From Massilia sp. UMI-21 (GTDB lineage: Bacteria > Pseudomonadota > Gammaproteobacteria > Burkholderiales > Burkholderiaceae_D): a stretch of DNA of 64,000 bases. The position numbers and the translations under genes were made by a program. Shown in pieces: positions 38,464 to 47,717 of this stretch (positions are counted from its first letter, which is position 1; each line of letters starts with the position of its first letter). Under the pieces are notes generated by a model. That model was not told where the DNA came from, did not search any database, and saw only the letters and a program-made list of their open reading frames with translations. Where the stretch lies: the NCBI GenBank assembly GCA_015277795.1, contig CP063848.1, forward strand, positions 3,472,001-3,536,000, in the 5' to 3' direction.

Positions 38464-39760
38464 ATGCTCAACGCCGTCTTCCTGCCCGACGATATCGCTG
38501 CCTTGCAAGCCATGCTGCGGGCGAGCGAAGTCCGGGCGGCACAAAGCGTAGCGCGTGCGGCGCATCTGGGCGCCGAGCTGTCGACGCGCACCGCCGAGAT
38601 CGAGCATCTGAAGCTGGTGCTGGCCAAGCTGCGGCGGCAACTTGAAACACCTGGGCGAAGACGTGTCGACGCAGCTTGCATACGTGCCAGCCGGCTTCCG
38701 CGTAATTCGCCATGTACGTCCCACACTGGCCTGCCGGGCCATCGAGTGCGGCCTGGCCGGCCCTGGCTTGCTGACCCACGTGCTGGTGGCGTAGTTTGCC
38801 GACCATCTGCCACTGTACCGCCAAGGCGTGATCTACGCCTCGCGAAGGGGTCGAGCTCGAACGCAGCCTATTGGCCAGCCGGGTCGGCGCCGCTGGCACG
38901 CTGCTGTGTCCCCTGGTCGATGCACTGCGCCGCCACGTCTTCGCCGCAACGAAACTGCATGCTGACACGCCGCTGCCGGTGCTCGCTCCGGGCAACGGCA
39001 AGACCCGCACGGCGCGCCTGTAACCCTATGTGCGCGACGACCGTACCAGCGGCGATGCTGACCCGCCAGCGGTGTGGTTCGCTTACTCGCCCGGCCGCAA
39101 GGAAGAGCATCCGCAAGGTCACCTGGCCGATTCCACGGCGTGCTCCAGGCCGATGCCTATACCGGCTTCAATGCCGTGTACGACACTGGCCGCGTCCGCG
39201 AAGCTGCGTGCTGGGCACACGCACGCCGCAAATTTATGACTCGCACGTGGCACGGCTGAGATCGCTCATCACCGAGGCGCTGCGCCGGATCGGCGAGCTG
39301 ATGCCGTCGAGGAGAATACCCGAGACAAGCCGCCGGACGAACGACGTGCCGCACGCCAGTTGCACGCGAAACCGCTGCTCGACCACCTGGAACGCTGGCT
39401 GCACGTCACACTCTCCACGCTGTCGGATAAATCCGATACGGCAGCGACAATCCTCTATGCCCTCAAGCTCTGGCCGGCGCTAACCCGGTATGTCGACGGT
39501 GGCCACATCGAGATCGACAACTCGGCCGCCGAGCGGGCGCTACGCGTGTCGCGCTGGCCGGCGCAACTTCCTGTTTGCCGACGCCGACAGCGGCGGCGAA
39601 CGCGCCGCTGCCATATATGGGCTGATTGGTACGTCCAAGCTGAACGGGATCGACCCCGAAGCCTGGGTGCGTCATGTGCTGACGCATATCGCCGATCATC
39701 CTGCCAATCGGGTCGGCGACTTCCTGCCCTGGAACTGCGTCGCCATGCCCGCCGGCTGCC
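38464..39760 (+). pseudogene. IS66-family transposase (TnpC) remnant, frameshifted
   Basis: The N-terminal IS66 pattern is LPDDIAALQAMLRASEVR with a coiled coil and EIEHLKLVLAKLRRQ. Later frames carry fragments of the catalytic part, including KPLLDHLERWLHVTLSTLSD, GGHIEIDNSAAERALR and the C-terminal FADADSGGERAAAIYGLIGTSKLNGIDPEAW...FLPWN. These lie in different frames with stops between, so the transposase is dead. No clean ends were identified. Confidence 0.85.
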
Positions 39761-40125
39761 CTCCGCTTCCCAGCGGCGTAGAAAGCCTCATCGCAATTTT
39801 GCTCTCGATGCTCGAGACGGCGCTTAGAGGACGATTATGCACAATGCGCAAGACGCAAAATGTCATTCGCGAACAGTGCGGCCTGGGTGCAGAAGTTCTG
39901 TTAAGGTTGCCATTACCGCAACAGTGTGCAGTGCGCGGCCCCGATGCCTGTTTTCTGAACAGGCGCCGCGCTTCGGACGGCAGCCGATACTGTGCGGGGA
40001 AGCGGACACGCATCCGCGACCTCAAGGCATTCCACAACTTCGATATGACCAGATGCGACGGTCTGGACGTATGGGCGCGCCTGCTATTGGTTCGACCTCC
40101 CAAGAAAATTGCCTAGGAGAGAAGA
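39761..40125. other. Stretch without a recognised gene
   Basis: This 365-bp stretch between the IS66 remnant and the cytochrome gene has open frames on the plus strand, but none shows family motifs, a good ribosome site or consistent codon use. It may be further IS66-linked debris or the promoter region of the cytochrome gene. Confidence 0.4.
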
Positions 40126-40746
40126 ATGAAAGCTTCTGGTAAGGAAATTTTGACGACTTCCCTTGTCACAATCGCAGTCCTGGTCGTTGTTGCTGCCGCC
40201 GTCCTATGGTCGGGTGCCTATAGTTTTGCAGCAGACGTGCGCCACTCAAGGCCAGTGCTTTCCATGATCGAGTTTGCCCGCGATCGTTCAATAAGCGTCC
40301 GTGCCGATGACATCAAGGTGCCGCCACTTGGAGAGCAGGAGCTGGTCACCAAGGGGGCGGGTAATTATGAGGCGATGTGTGCGCAGTGTCACCAAGCACC
40401 GGGAAAAGGGCCTACGGAACTCAGTCGGGGCCTATATCCGTCGCCGCCTAACTTGGTGCGCCATCCCGTCGAGCCGGCCGCTGCGTTCTGGATCATCAAG
40501 CATGGTATCAAGGCGTCCGGCATGCCGGCATGGGGAAAAAGCATGCAGGACCGCGATATCTGGAGCCTGGTGGCCTTCTTGCAGAGGCTTCCGTCGATGG
40601 ACCAGGCTGCGTATCGTAAGCTTGTCAAGCAAAGCGGTGGGCATTCGCATGGAAGCGCGTCGAGCGCTCGGCGCGACGACGGTTCGGCGATGCAAGGTGC
40701 CGGACATGGGCCGAATGAACAGAGCGAAGGCGTGCATGCGCATTAA
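40126..40746 (+). CDS. Membrane-anchored c-type cytochrome
   Basis: A 206-residue protein with one N-terminal membrane helix (TTSLVTIAVLVVVAAAVLW) and a class I cytochrome c domain: heme motif CAQCH near residue 86, then PPNLVRHP and the axial-Met motif IKASGMPAWG. The His-rich C-terminal tail (GGHSHGSAS, VHAH) may bind metal. It probably passes electrons in the periplasm, perhaps to or from copper oxidases. It is followed by a GC-rich tandem repeat and a DUF305 gene. Confidence 0.88.
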   Translation: MKASGKEILTTSLVTIAVLVVVAAAVLWSGAYSFAADVRHSRPVLSMIEFARDRSISVRADDIKVPPLGEQELVTKGAGNYEAMCAQCHQAPGKGPTELSRGLYPSPPNLVRHPVEPAAAFWIIKHGIKASGMPAWGKSMQDRDIWSLVAFLQRLPSMDQAAYRKLVKQSGGHSHGSASSARRDDGSAMQGAGHGPNEQSEGVHAH

Positions 40747-40764
40747 ACGACGCGGCATCGAGCT

Positions 40765-40795
40765 GGCCGGGCCCGGCCCGGCCCGGCCCGGCCGC
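40765..40795. repeat. Tandem GCCCG repeat between cytochrome and DUF305 genes
   Basis: About five units of the 5-bp sequence CCCGG/GCCCG occur in a row in the 93-bp gap between two co-directional genes. It could pair on itself and affect downstream expression. Confidence 0.6.
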
Positions 40796-40839
40796 CAGGA
40801 TTACAGCAAATCAGGATCACATTGACATCAGGAGGCTTT

Positions 40840-41403
40840 ATGGACAAGCAAGGGCACGATATGCACATGGGAATGGGTTGGGGAAAATTTGCGGCAATGA
40901 TCGTCACCTCAGTGGTCATCATGTTCTTCCTGATGTATCAGCTGGTGTACGTGTTCGATCATGTCTTTTTCGCCGTCAACCGGCTGGTCGCGTCTCTGGT
41001 GATGGGCTGTGTCATGACCGTCGTGATGCTGGGTTTTATGTGGTCGATGTACAAAGGCACACGTACCAAAATCACGGTCGTGGTGGCGGCGGCTATCGCA
41101 GGCATTGCATTGCTTGCTGCGAATCGGGGCCAGGTTTTCATCGATGATGTGAAGTTCATGAAGTCGATGATTCCCCACCATTCGATTGCCATCAACAACG
41201 CTCGCAAGGCAAGCATCAGCGACCCGCGCGTGCGCAAGCTGGCGGACAGCATCATTGCTTCCCAAGTCAGGGAGATCGCTGAAATGAAATTGCTCATCCA
41301 GGATATCGAGAGCAAGGGAAAGCGTGGCAACACCGTGCTGCCCGCCCGCTCCACCGAGCTGACACCCGACATGGAGCGGCAAATCAGGGAAGATGTGCAA
41401 TAG
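40840..41403 (+). CDS. Membrane-bound DUF305 protein
   Basis: A 187-residue protein starting at the ATG at 40840 behind AGGAGG. Three membrane helices lie between about 15 and 95 ([57 protein letters not shown]). A C-terminal DUF305 domain has [19 protein letters not shown] and [13 protein letters not shown]. The Met/His-rich N-terminus ([15 protein letters not shown]) and the His-His pair suggest metal binding. Probably co-transcribed with the cytochrome. Confidence 0.87.
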   Translation: MDKQGHDMHMGMGWGKFAAMIVTSVVIMFFLMYQLVYVFDHVFFAVNRLVASLVMGCVMTVVMLGFMWSMYKGTRTKITVVVAAAIAGIALLAANRGQVFIDDVKFMKSMIPHHSIAINNARKASISDPRVRKLADSIIASQVREIAEMKLLIQDIESKGKRGNTVLPARSTELTPDMERQIREDVQ

Positions 41404-41457
41404 GGCGCAGGCGTTAATGCAGGTCCGGCCAGATGGCAGGTTTGTCAGATCAGCGCG

Positions 41458-41556
41458 ACACCACTGCTCGACGATCTGGATCGATGGCTGGGCGCCTCAC
41501 TCAAGTAATTCTCGCGCAAGTCCGATTCCGCCGCACCGCTCCACTATTTCATGTGA
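41458..41556 (+). pseudogene. Short IS66 TnpC fragment
   Basis: One frame reads TPLLDDLDRWLGASLK-stop-FSRKSDSAAPLHYF, clearly related to KPLLDHLERWLHVTLS...DKSDTAATILYAL in the IS66 remnant at 38464-39760. It is a degraded second IS66 copy. The rest of 41557-41708 holds nothing recognisable. Confidence 0.7.
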
Positions 41557-41708
41557 CGCCCCCTCGGTTCAAGTGGTTGCTCGCCACATCCACTTTGGCG
41601 CATGGATGCCGTTACCGGTGGGGGCGTCCATCCTATTGCTCTTAAGCCGTTGTGTCCCTATTGGGGATGATGCGACGGTTTTAAGGTAGGCACAGTCAAC
41701 ACGAACAC

Positions 41709-43511
41709 TCAAATTTTGAAGTCGTCGTAGGCCACTCGTGCGTCTTCAACGCCTAGTCCTCGAAGCATTTCACGAGTCGCAGAAAGCATCGCCGGCGGAC
41801 CGCAGACATAAAATTCCAGCGAATCTACAGTCGGGTGCGTGCGCAAAAGACCCGTCAGCACCGCCTCGTGCACTAGTCCAATCTGGATGCCAGGCTCGTC
41901 GCTTTCTCCCGACAACACCAGATTCCAATCGAAGTTCGGATACTTCAAAGCGAACTCCCGCATCTCTTCGACATAAGGAGCATCGCGGCGGCTGCGTGCG
42001 CCGTACCAGAAGTGCAGTGGCTCCGTTGCGCCCTTTGCCAGCAGCTCATGGATCATTGCGCGCAACGGCGCCATGCCGGCACCACCACCAATGAACACCT
42101 TCTCGCGCGCGCCTTCCTTGAGGGCGAAGTCACCAAACGGGCCGCTGAAACGCAATTCATCGCCAACCTTCAACGTGTACATGTAGCCTGATCCCCTGCC
42201 CGGCTTCGGACCAGGTACGAAACGGACCAGGAAAGTCAGTTGCCCGTCGCAGCGTTCGAGCGGCACTGCCACCGAATACGAACGGCGAACCGGCGCATCG
42301 TTCGCGAGCGCTGCCAGAGTGCCCACTGTCCGCCAGTCCTCATGATGGTCCTCGGGAATCTCGAGATGGGTGGCATCGCGCTCATACACGGGAACATGGA
42401 CCTGGACGTATGAGCCTGGACGACACGCTACAGGTTCATTCGGACGCACCGTTATCTCACGCAGGAAGGGTGACAGGGGTTTGACGCTGGTGACAACCCC
42501 TGCCCGCTCGTCGGCCAGGGCCGTGGCGTCCCCAACGTCGATGTCGAGGCTGCGCTTCACTGGCAGGTTGCAGGCCAGACGGTAACCCGCCTCGAGCTTA
42601 GCGGGCGACAGCAGCGCGCGGTCGGCGTCTGTCGGTGCGGGTACATTTCCGACGCACCGGACTTCGCACAGGCCACAGCTTTGTCCGCCGCCGCAATTGG
42701 ACGGCAACTGCAGGCCGGAACGGGCAAGCGCCTGGAACACCGTGTCGCCCTGTACAGCATCGATCGAACGCTGCGGCCTCCCGCTAGTGTCGACCAGGTT
42801 CACGGTCCGGCTTCGACGCCAGCGGCTGGGGATGAACTCTGCCAGGCGGACGCTCACGAACAGCAGCCATACGCCCGTCAAGGCCATCCACAAGCCGCCG
42901 ATCGCGCTCGCGACCAGCAAGGGGTTGTTGAAGTTCGTCCGCTCGCTGTAATCCATGATATGGAGCATCCAGAACAAGTCGAAGAGGCGCCAGGTACTAT
43001 TCCGATGTTCGAGCACGGCGCCCGACTTGCTCGACACATAGACCGACGTCTCGTCGGCATCATCGAAGTCGATGCGCCAGACCGGTTCCTTGTGCTTGCG
43101 GGCTTCCAGCGTGTAGGAAAAAAGCCGAGGCGCGCCGGCTTTGCCGGGGCCGGAGTAAGACGCCCGCGCGATCTTTGCGGCGAGCTGCGCGTCGACCACG
43201 ATGGCGGCTCCGTCGCTCGCGCTCACCAGCCAGCTGCGCTTGTCGTTTTGCAGGCGGTAGACAGGCTGGTCGAGCACCCAGCCCGAACTGATGGTCATGA
43301 TGCTTTCTTTTGTGTCGGCCACCACCGCGTCCGTGCTCATGACATCGCGCGGCCATGCCGGCGGCGCCGGCGGCTTGACGCGAAACTCGCGTCCGGCAAC
43401 CTTCTCCGAGTCGAGCACGCTCATCATGGCCCCGCTGGCCGTCCATAGCGCGAACTGAATCGCCAGGATCAGACCCACCCACTTGTGAAGGCGTCGCATC
43501 CAGTGGCTCAT
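41709..43511 (-). CDS. PepSY membrane protein fused to ferredoxin and FAD/NAD reductase
   Basis: A 600-residue protein starting at MSHWMRRLHKWVGLILAIQ. The first part is a PepSY_TM unit with several helices (HIMDYSERTNFNNPLL...WMALTGVWLLF). Then comes a plant-type 2Fe-2S ferredoxin (CGGGQSCGLCEVRC...RLAC), an FAD-binding domain (RRSYSVAVP) and an NAD-binding domain (FIGGGAGMAPLRAMI, ending YVCGPPAMLSATREML). It should move electrons from NADH via flavin and iron-sulfur into the membrane, probably to reduce metal ions or siderophore/metal complexes. It overlaps the upstream PepSY gene by 4 bp. Confidence 0.9.
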   Translation of the reverse strand: MSHWMRRLHKWVGLILAIQFALWTASGAMMSVLDSEKVAGREFRVKPPAPPAWPRDVMSTDAVVADTKESIMTISSGWVLDQPVYRLQNDKRSWLVSASDGAAIVVDAQLAAKIARASYSGPGKAGAPRLFSYTLEARKHKEPVWRIDFDDADETSVYVSSKSGAVLEHRNSTWRLFDLFWMLHIMDYSERTNFNNPLLVASAIGGLWMALTGVWLLFVSVRLAEFIPSRWRRSRTVNLVDTSGRPQRSIDAVQGDTVFQALARSGLQLPSNCGGGQSCGLCEVRCVGNVPAPTDADRALLSPAKLEAGYRLACNLPVKRSLDIDVGDATALADERAGVVTSVKPLSPFLREITVRPNEPVACRPGSYVQVHVPVYERDATHLEIPEDHHEDWRTVGTLAALANDAPVRRSYSVAVPLERCDGQLTFLVRFVPGPKPGRGSGYMYTLKVGDELRFSGPFGDFALKEGAREKVFIGGGAGMAPLRAMIHELLAKGATEPLHFWYGARSRRDAPYVEEMREFALKYPNFDWNLVLSGESDEPGIQIGLVHEAVLTGLLRTHPTVDSLEFYVCGPPAMLSATREMLRGLGVEDARVAYDDFKI

Positions 43512-44200
43512 ACCGCCTTCCTTCGCGTGAAACTGTAGAAGAGCAGCCAGGCTCCGCTCAGTGCGAACGCCAGCCCGGAGATCGAGGCGACGCGCAGGAG
43601 CGTGTTGTTCACGTTCTCGCGTTCTTCGTAATCCATGATGTGGAACATCCACAGGAAATCGAACCACCTCCAGAGTTCATGGCGCCGCGCGACGAGGTCG
43701 CCGGTAAAAGGCGAAAAGTACAGCGTCGTCTTACCCGGCTCGTCGTAATGGACCGCCCACAGGGGCACAGGTCGTGCACCGACTTCCTGAGGTGCTTTGG
43801 TGACCCACTCGACGCCCCGGATGCTGCCTTCGCCGACATAGGCCGCATCGGCGAGCGCGACGACGTCCTCGCGGCCGAGAGGGCTGAGCTTTTTGCCGTC
43901 GGCGGCGTCCACCAGGGTGGTCTGCTGGCCCTGTTTGATTTCGTAGGCTTCCTTCCCGAGCAGGCTCTTCATGCGGAGGGAGGTAATGCCGGGGTAGCGC
44001 TCGTGCAGGCGTGCCTGGGTGATGCGGGTGGCCGACGGGTTGAGCCGTTCGGTGGGCACATGCGCTAGATGGTCGCCGTGGACGACCTCGAGAGGGACGA
44101 CGACCATGTACAGGCCGCTGATCATCCAGAGCAGTGCCTGCACCCCAATGACAAGTCCGATCCATTTATGAGCGCGTCGCACCCAGAAGGCTATTTGCAT
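43508..44200 (-). CDS. PepSY-associated membrane protein
   Basis: A 230-residue protein with an N-terminal helix in RRAHKWIGLVIGVQALLWMISGLYMVV, a periplasmic PepSY-like region, and a C-terminal helix (LRVASISGLAFALSGAWLLFYSF) preceded by FHIMDYEERENVNNTLL. The same motif recurs in the PepSY part of the next gene, with which it overlaps by 4 bp. It is probably a subunit of a membrane reductase. It stands between the TonB receptor and the reductase in one operon. Confidence 0.85.
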   Translation of the reverse strand: MQIAFWVRRAHKWIGLVIGVQALLWMISGLYMVVVPLEVVHGDHLAHVPTERLNPSATRITQARLHERYPGITSLRMKSLLGKEAYEIKQGQQTTLVDAADGKKLSPLGREDVVALADAAYVGEGSIRGVEWVTKAPQEVGARPVPLWAVHYDEPGKTTLYFSPFTGDLVARRHELWRWFDFLWMFHIMDYEERENVNNTLLRVASISGLAFALSGAWLLFYSFTRRKAV

Positions 44201-44303
44201 AGTGTTCGTGTTTGAGTTGTGTTACCCGGCAGGGCAGACTGTCCACCGCGCGGCCGCCGCGCATTATGCACGCGCAGCGGCCTGCCTTGCTATTACCTGA
44301 TGC

Positions 44304-47012
44304 CTAAAACTTGTAGCCGAGGCGAACGTGCCAGCGGCGACCGAGCAGGTCGTAGGTCATCGTGTCGGTGTTCCCGTCTGTCCAGCTCTGGATATACGGG
44401 GGGCGCTTGTCGAACAGGTTGTCGATGCCGACCGAGAGTGCAACCGCCTTGTTGAAAGCATATTTCAGGCTGGCGTTGTGGTAGGCGATGCTCGGCGCGC
44501 GGGAGCCGATATCGCTTGGCGCGGCATTGATGTCCTCCGCATTGCCGATGTACTGGACCGTATAAGACCCAGACCATGGGCCGTTCGACGTGGTCAAGGA
44601 CGCTGTCGACCGCCATTTAGCGTAGCTGCCGCGGCCGCCCGTGATCTTGCCGGCATACTCGATGACCTCACCGCCAGGGAACGGCGTCACGTCGAACTCG
44701 CTGAGACGGGAAACATCCGCCGTGACCGACGACGACCACCCGAACAGGTTGAAGTCATACATGGCACCAAGGTCGATCCCGGCGACGCGCTGCTGCGCCG
44801 CGTTCTCGGGCTGCGACGACAGGAAGTTGATTTCACCCGTGCGTGGATCGCGCGTAAAGCTCTGCGGCCCGCAGAAGATGTGTGCCAGCCCCGGCGAGTT
44901 GTAGCAGACCGAGAGTTTGGTCGAGCCGGGGACCGTTTCGATCGCGTTATTGATCTTGATGTTGAAATAGTCGAGCGTTAGCGTCAACGCCTTCGACGGC
45001 GTCCAGACGGCGCCGACGGTGAACGTGTCCGCCTCTTCCGGTTTCAGGTTCTGGTTGCCGCCGCCTGTCGTCAGAATGGACGGTCCGAATTGCCGGAATC
45101 CGGCAGGCAGGCCAGACGCCTGGCAGTTCTTGTAGACCGCGGAGTTCGCATCTAACGTATTCCAGTTGTTGCATGGATCGGTCGTCGTCAGGTTACCCTC
45201 GGAGACACCGCCGAACAGTTCAGGGACATTCGGCACGCGAAATGCGGTCGACCGGTTGGCGCGCATTTTCAACGTCGGGATGACCTGCCAGTCGAGACCG
45301 AGCTTGTAGGTGGCCTGCGACCCGAACAGGCTGTAGTCGGAGTACCGCGCCGCGGCGTTCAGGGTCAGGGAATCGACCAGGGGCAGCTTGGCCAGCAAGG
45401 GGACGGCCAGCTCTGCGAAGACCTCGCGCGCGCTGTACTCGCCGGCGATCGCATCCTGGGCAGGCGTATTGGCGGCGCCCGACACGATCAGGGCGTCCGG
45501 GTCACGCCATCCGCGCTCCTGCCGGTACTCGAAGCCGGATGCAAAACCGACAGCCCCCGCTGGCAACGAGAACACCTCGCCACTGATGCTTGCATTGAAG
45601 CTCTTCTGGTCGTTCCCACCATGGTCGCGGGTCGTAAAGTGGATGTATTCGAGCACCGCTGGGCTGAGGTTGCCGTAGCCAAGATAGTTGCCGCATGGGG
45701 CTGCGGCCGGCCCCCTGCCGCAGGTTGCGGCGTTGAGCGTCGCATCGACACGATCGAGGTTGATAATGTTCGTCATGCCGTCAACGCCGGTGTTTCGTCC
45801 CCAGTTGAGGGATGCCGACCAGTCCCATTTTTCCCCGATCTCACCCTTCAGTCCGGCGAGCACCCGGAAGGTGTTCGTCTCCTGGAAGAAGTAGCGGGGG
45901 CCGACTTCTGCCACGCGGCGCCGCTCGAGTGTCAGGTTTTGACCGGTGGGATTGGTAGGATGGCCTGCAGCGATTTCAATCGGCCGGTAAACGCCAATCG
46001 CACCGGGCGTTGCAAGCTGCCTGGACTGGCGGTTGGTGAACATGAGCTCAGTGAACAGGTCGACCTTGTCGTTCAAGCGCACATTGCCGAAGGCGCTGGC
46101 GCCGACGCGCTTGATCGGGTTGACTGCATTGAGGAAGGGGTTGCTGTTATAGGCGTGCCTGGCCGCGCTGTAGGTCTCGAAACCGCGCGGATTGCCGCTC
46201 GGGTCCTGGTTGAAATTCACCCGGCGGCCATCCGCCAGCCGCGCGCGTCCGCCGATAGTGGACGAGCTGCCCGAGCACACCAGTTCGCCCTCGTCTTCGA
46301 AGAGCGAGCAAGGCGCGCGCGAGGCAAGGTTGACCGCTTCGCTCTCGGAATAGTTCAGGGATGCCATCAGCGAACCGCGCTCGCTCCTGGTGCCCCAGAC
46401 GATGTCCGCCGACTTCTCGGCGCCGTCGCCGCGCTCGGTCTTCCCGTAACGGACCGACGCTTCGACGCCGTCCATCGCCTTCTTGGTAATGATATTGACG
46501 ACGCCGGCAACCGCATCGGCACCGTAGATGGCCGATGCGCCGTCCTTCAGCACCTCGATCCGTTCGATCATCGCGACGGGAATCATGTTCAGGTCGACCG
46601 AGCTGTTCGCACCCGTTCCGCCTGACACGACGCGGCGACCGTTCAGGAGCACGAGGGTGCGGTCGATCCCAAGGCCGCGCAGGTTGACCTGGGTGGTGCC
46701 GTAGCCGTTGCTGGTCCAGTAGGCGCTGGTCTGGCTGCCCGCCGTGCCGGCAGAGGACGGAAGTCGCTGCAAAAGTGTTTCGATCGAGATTGCACCGGAG
46801 CGCTGGATGGTTTCCGCATCGATCACGGTGACCGGACCAACGCCGGAGACTTGTTCTTGTCGCAGGTTGATACGGCTCCCGGTAACCTGAACGCGCTGCA
46901 TTCCTGCCGGTTCAGCGGTTTCGCCTGTGGCTGGCTGTTGTGCATATGCGCTCTGCTGCAGAACAATCAGTGCAAGCGCGGCAGTCGTTCTTGGGACGTA
47001 CTTGTAAGCCAT
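44304..47012 (-). CDS. TonB-dependent outer-membrane receptor
   Basis: A 902-residue receptor with a signal peptide ending AYA, a plug domain (VTVIDAETIQRSGAISIETLLQ, GLGIDRTLVLLNGRR, IERIEVLKDGASAIYGADAVAG) and a C-terminal 22-strand barrel ending WHVRLGYKF. The start at 47012 has GGAGG upstream. Such receptors import metal chelates or other scarce ligands with TonB energy. The two PepSY/reductase genes downstream suggest a metal-complex import and reduction system. The substrate is unknown; no Fur box was identified. Confidence 0.9.
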   Translation of the reverse strand: MAYKYVPRTTAALALIVLQQSAYAQQPATGETAEPAGMQRVQVTGSRINLRQEQVSGVGPVTVIDAETIQRSGAISIETLLQRLPSSAGTAGSQTSAYWTSNGYGTTQVNLRGLGIDRTLVLLNGRRVVSGGTGANSSVDLNMIPVAMIERIEVLKDGASAIYGADAVAGVVNIITKKAMDGVEASVRYGKTERGDGAEKSADIVWGTRSERGSLMASLNYSESEAVNLASRAPCSLFEDEGELVCSGSSSTIGGRARLADGRRVNFNQDPSGNPRGFETYSAARHAYNSNPFLNAVNPIKRVGASAFGNVRLNDKVDLFTELMFTNRQSRQLATPGAIGVYRPIEIAAGHPTNPTGQNLTLERRRVAEVGPRYFFQETNTFRVLAGLKGEIGEKWDWSASLNWGRNTGVDGMTNIINLDRVDATLNAATCGRGPAAAPCGNYLGYGNLSPAVLEYIHFTTRDHGGNDQKSFNASISGEVFSLPAGAVGFASGFEYRQERGWRDPDALIVSGAANTPAQDAIAGEYSAREVFAELAVPLLAKLPLVDSLTLNAAARYSDYSLFGSQATYKLGLDWQVIPTLKMRANRSTAFRVPNVPELFGGVSEGNLTTTDPCNNWNTLDANSAVYKNCQASGLPAGFRQFGPSILTTGGGNQNLKPEEADTFTVGAVWTPSKALTLTLDYFNIKINNAIETVPGSTKLSVCYNSPGLAHIFCGPQSFTRDPRTGEINFLSSQPENAAQQRVAGIDLGAMYDFNLFGWSSSVTADVSRLSEFDVTPFPGGEVIEYAGKITGGRGSYAKWRSTASLTTSNGPWSGSYTVQYIGNAEDINAAPSDIGSRAPSIAYHNASLKYAFNKAVALSVGIDNLFDKRPPYIQSWTDGNTDTMTYDLLGRRWHVRLGYKF

Positions 47013-47122
47013 TTACCCTCCGGGTTTATTTTTGTAGGAGCTACTGAACTGAAGCCGACACATTTCCGAGGCTGCGGGACCAAGCCGGAGCCGGAGACCC
47101 GACAGCCAACCTGTCTATACAT

Positions 47123-47166
47123 ATTGCCACCTTTCCAATGTAGCCAGAAGTCTACACGTTGGCAAT
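47123..47166. promoter_or_regulatory. Nested inverted repeats upstream of the TonB-receptor operon
   Basis: ATTGCCA (47123-47129) pairs with TGGCAAT (47160-47166), and inside them TGTAG pairs with CTACA across 8 bp. The element lies in the 290-bp gap upstream of the receptor gene and downstream of the copper storage protein gene. It could be an operator or an RNA structure. No match to a known site is claimed. Confidence 0.45.
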
Positions 47167-47302
47167 AAAAATGTGTTTTTACAACACCGGGCCATATAAG
47201 ATTCTTTTGCGCGCAAAAAGGCCGACGCATATTCGCGTCATGCATAAGTGTGAAGAAGTGCTAAACGACTGCCCAGAACAGCGGCAGTCGCCTCGATTCA
47301 AC

Positions 47303-47632
47303 TCAAGCGGATGCCATCTGACGGCACTCGGCGGCACACTTGCGGCATGCGGCAGCGCATTCCTGGCAATGCTGCATTTGATGCTTGCCGCACTCTTCCG
47401 CACACATGTCACAAAGCGACGCGCATGCCTCGCAGATAAGCTTTGCAGCTTCGCTGCCCCTTGCCATCATTGCCGCAGCCAACCGGCACAGTTGCGCGCA
47501 ATCGATGTCCAGGGCGATACAACGCGCCATCATCTTTACGTCATCCTCCTGCAGACACGCTGCCGCACACATGTCGCATGCGTTAGCACAATCGTTGCAC
47601 GCTTCAATACAGCTCTCGTAGTGTTTATGCAT
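47303..47632 (-). CDS. Cys-rich four-helix copper storage protein (Csp-like, cytosolic)
   Basis: A 109-residue protein with 19 cysteines spaced as CxxxC and CxxC along four helices (e.g. CIEACNDCANACDMCAAAC, CEACASLCDMCAEEC, CQECAAACRKCAAEC). This is the pattern of Csp/DUF326 proteins, in which inward-facing Cys bind many Cu+ ions. No signal peptide is visible, so it resembles the cytosolic Csp3 type. It stands immediately downstream of copAB in the same direction. Confidence 0.9.
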   Translation of the reverse strand: MHKHYESCIEACNDCANACDMCAAACLQEDDVKMMARCIALDIDCAQLCRLAAAMMARGSEAAKLICEACASLCDMCAEECGKHQMQHCQECAAACRKCAAECRQMASA

Positions 47633-47717
47633 GATGCTCTCCTAAAAAAAGTTGGTTTCAGTGTCGCCCACAGGACATCCCTTTCCCTGGGCTGCTAACG
47701 CCTCACCCTATATAGAC

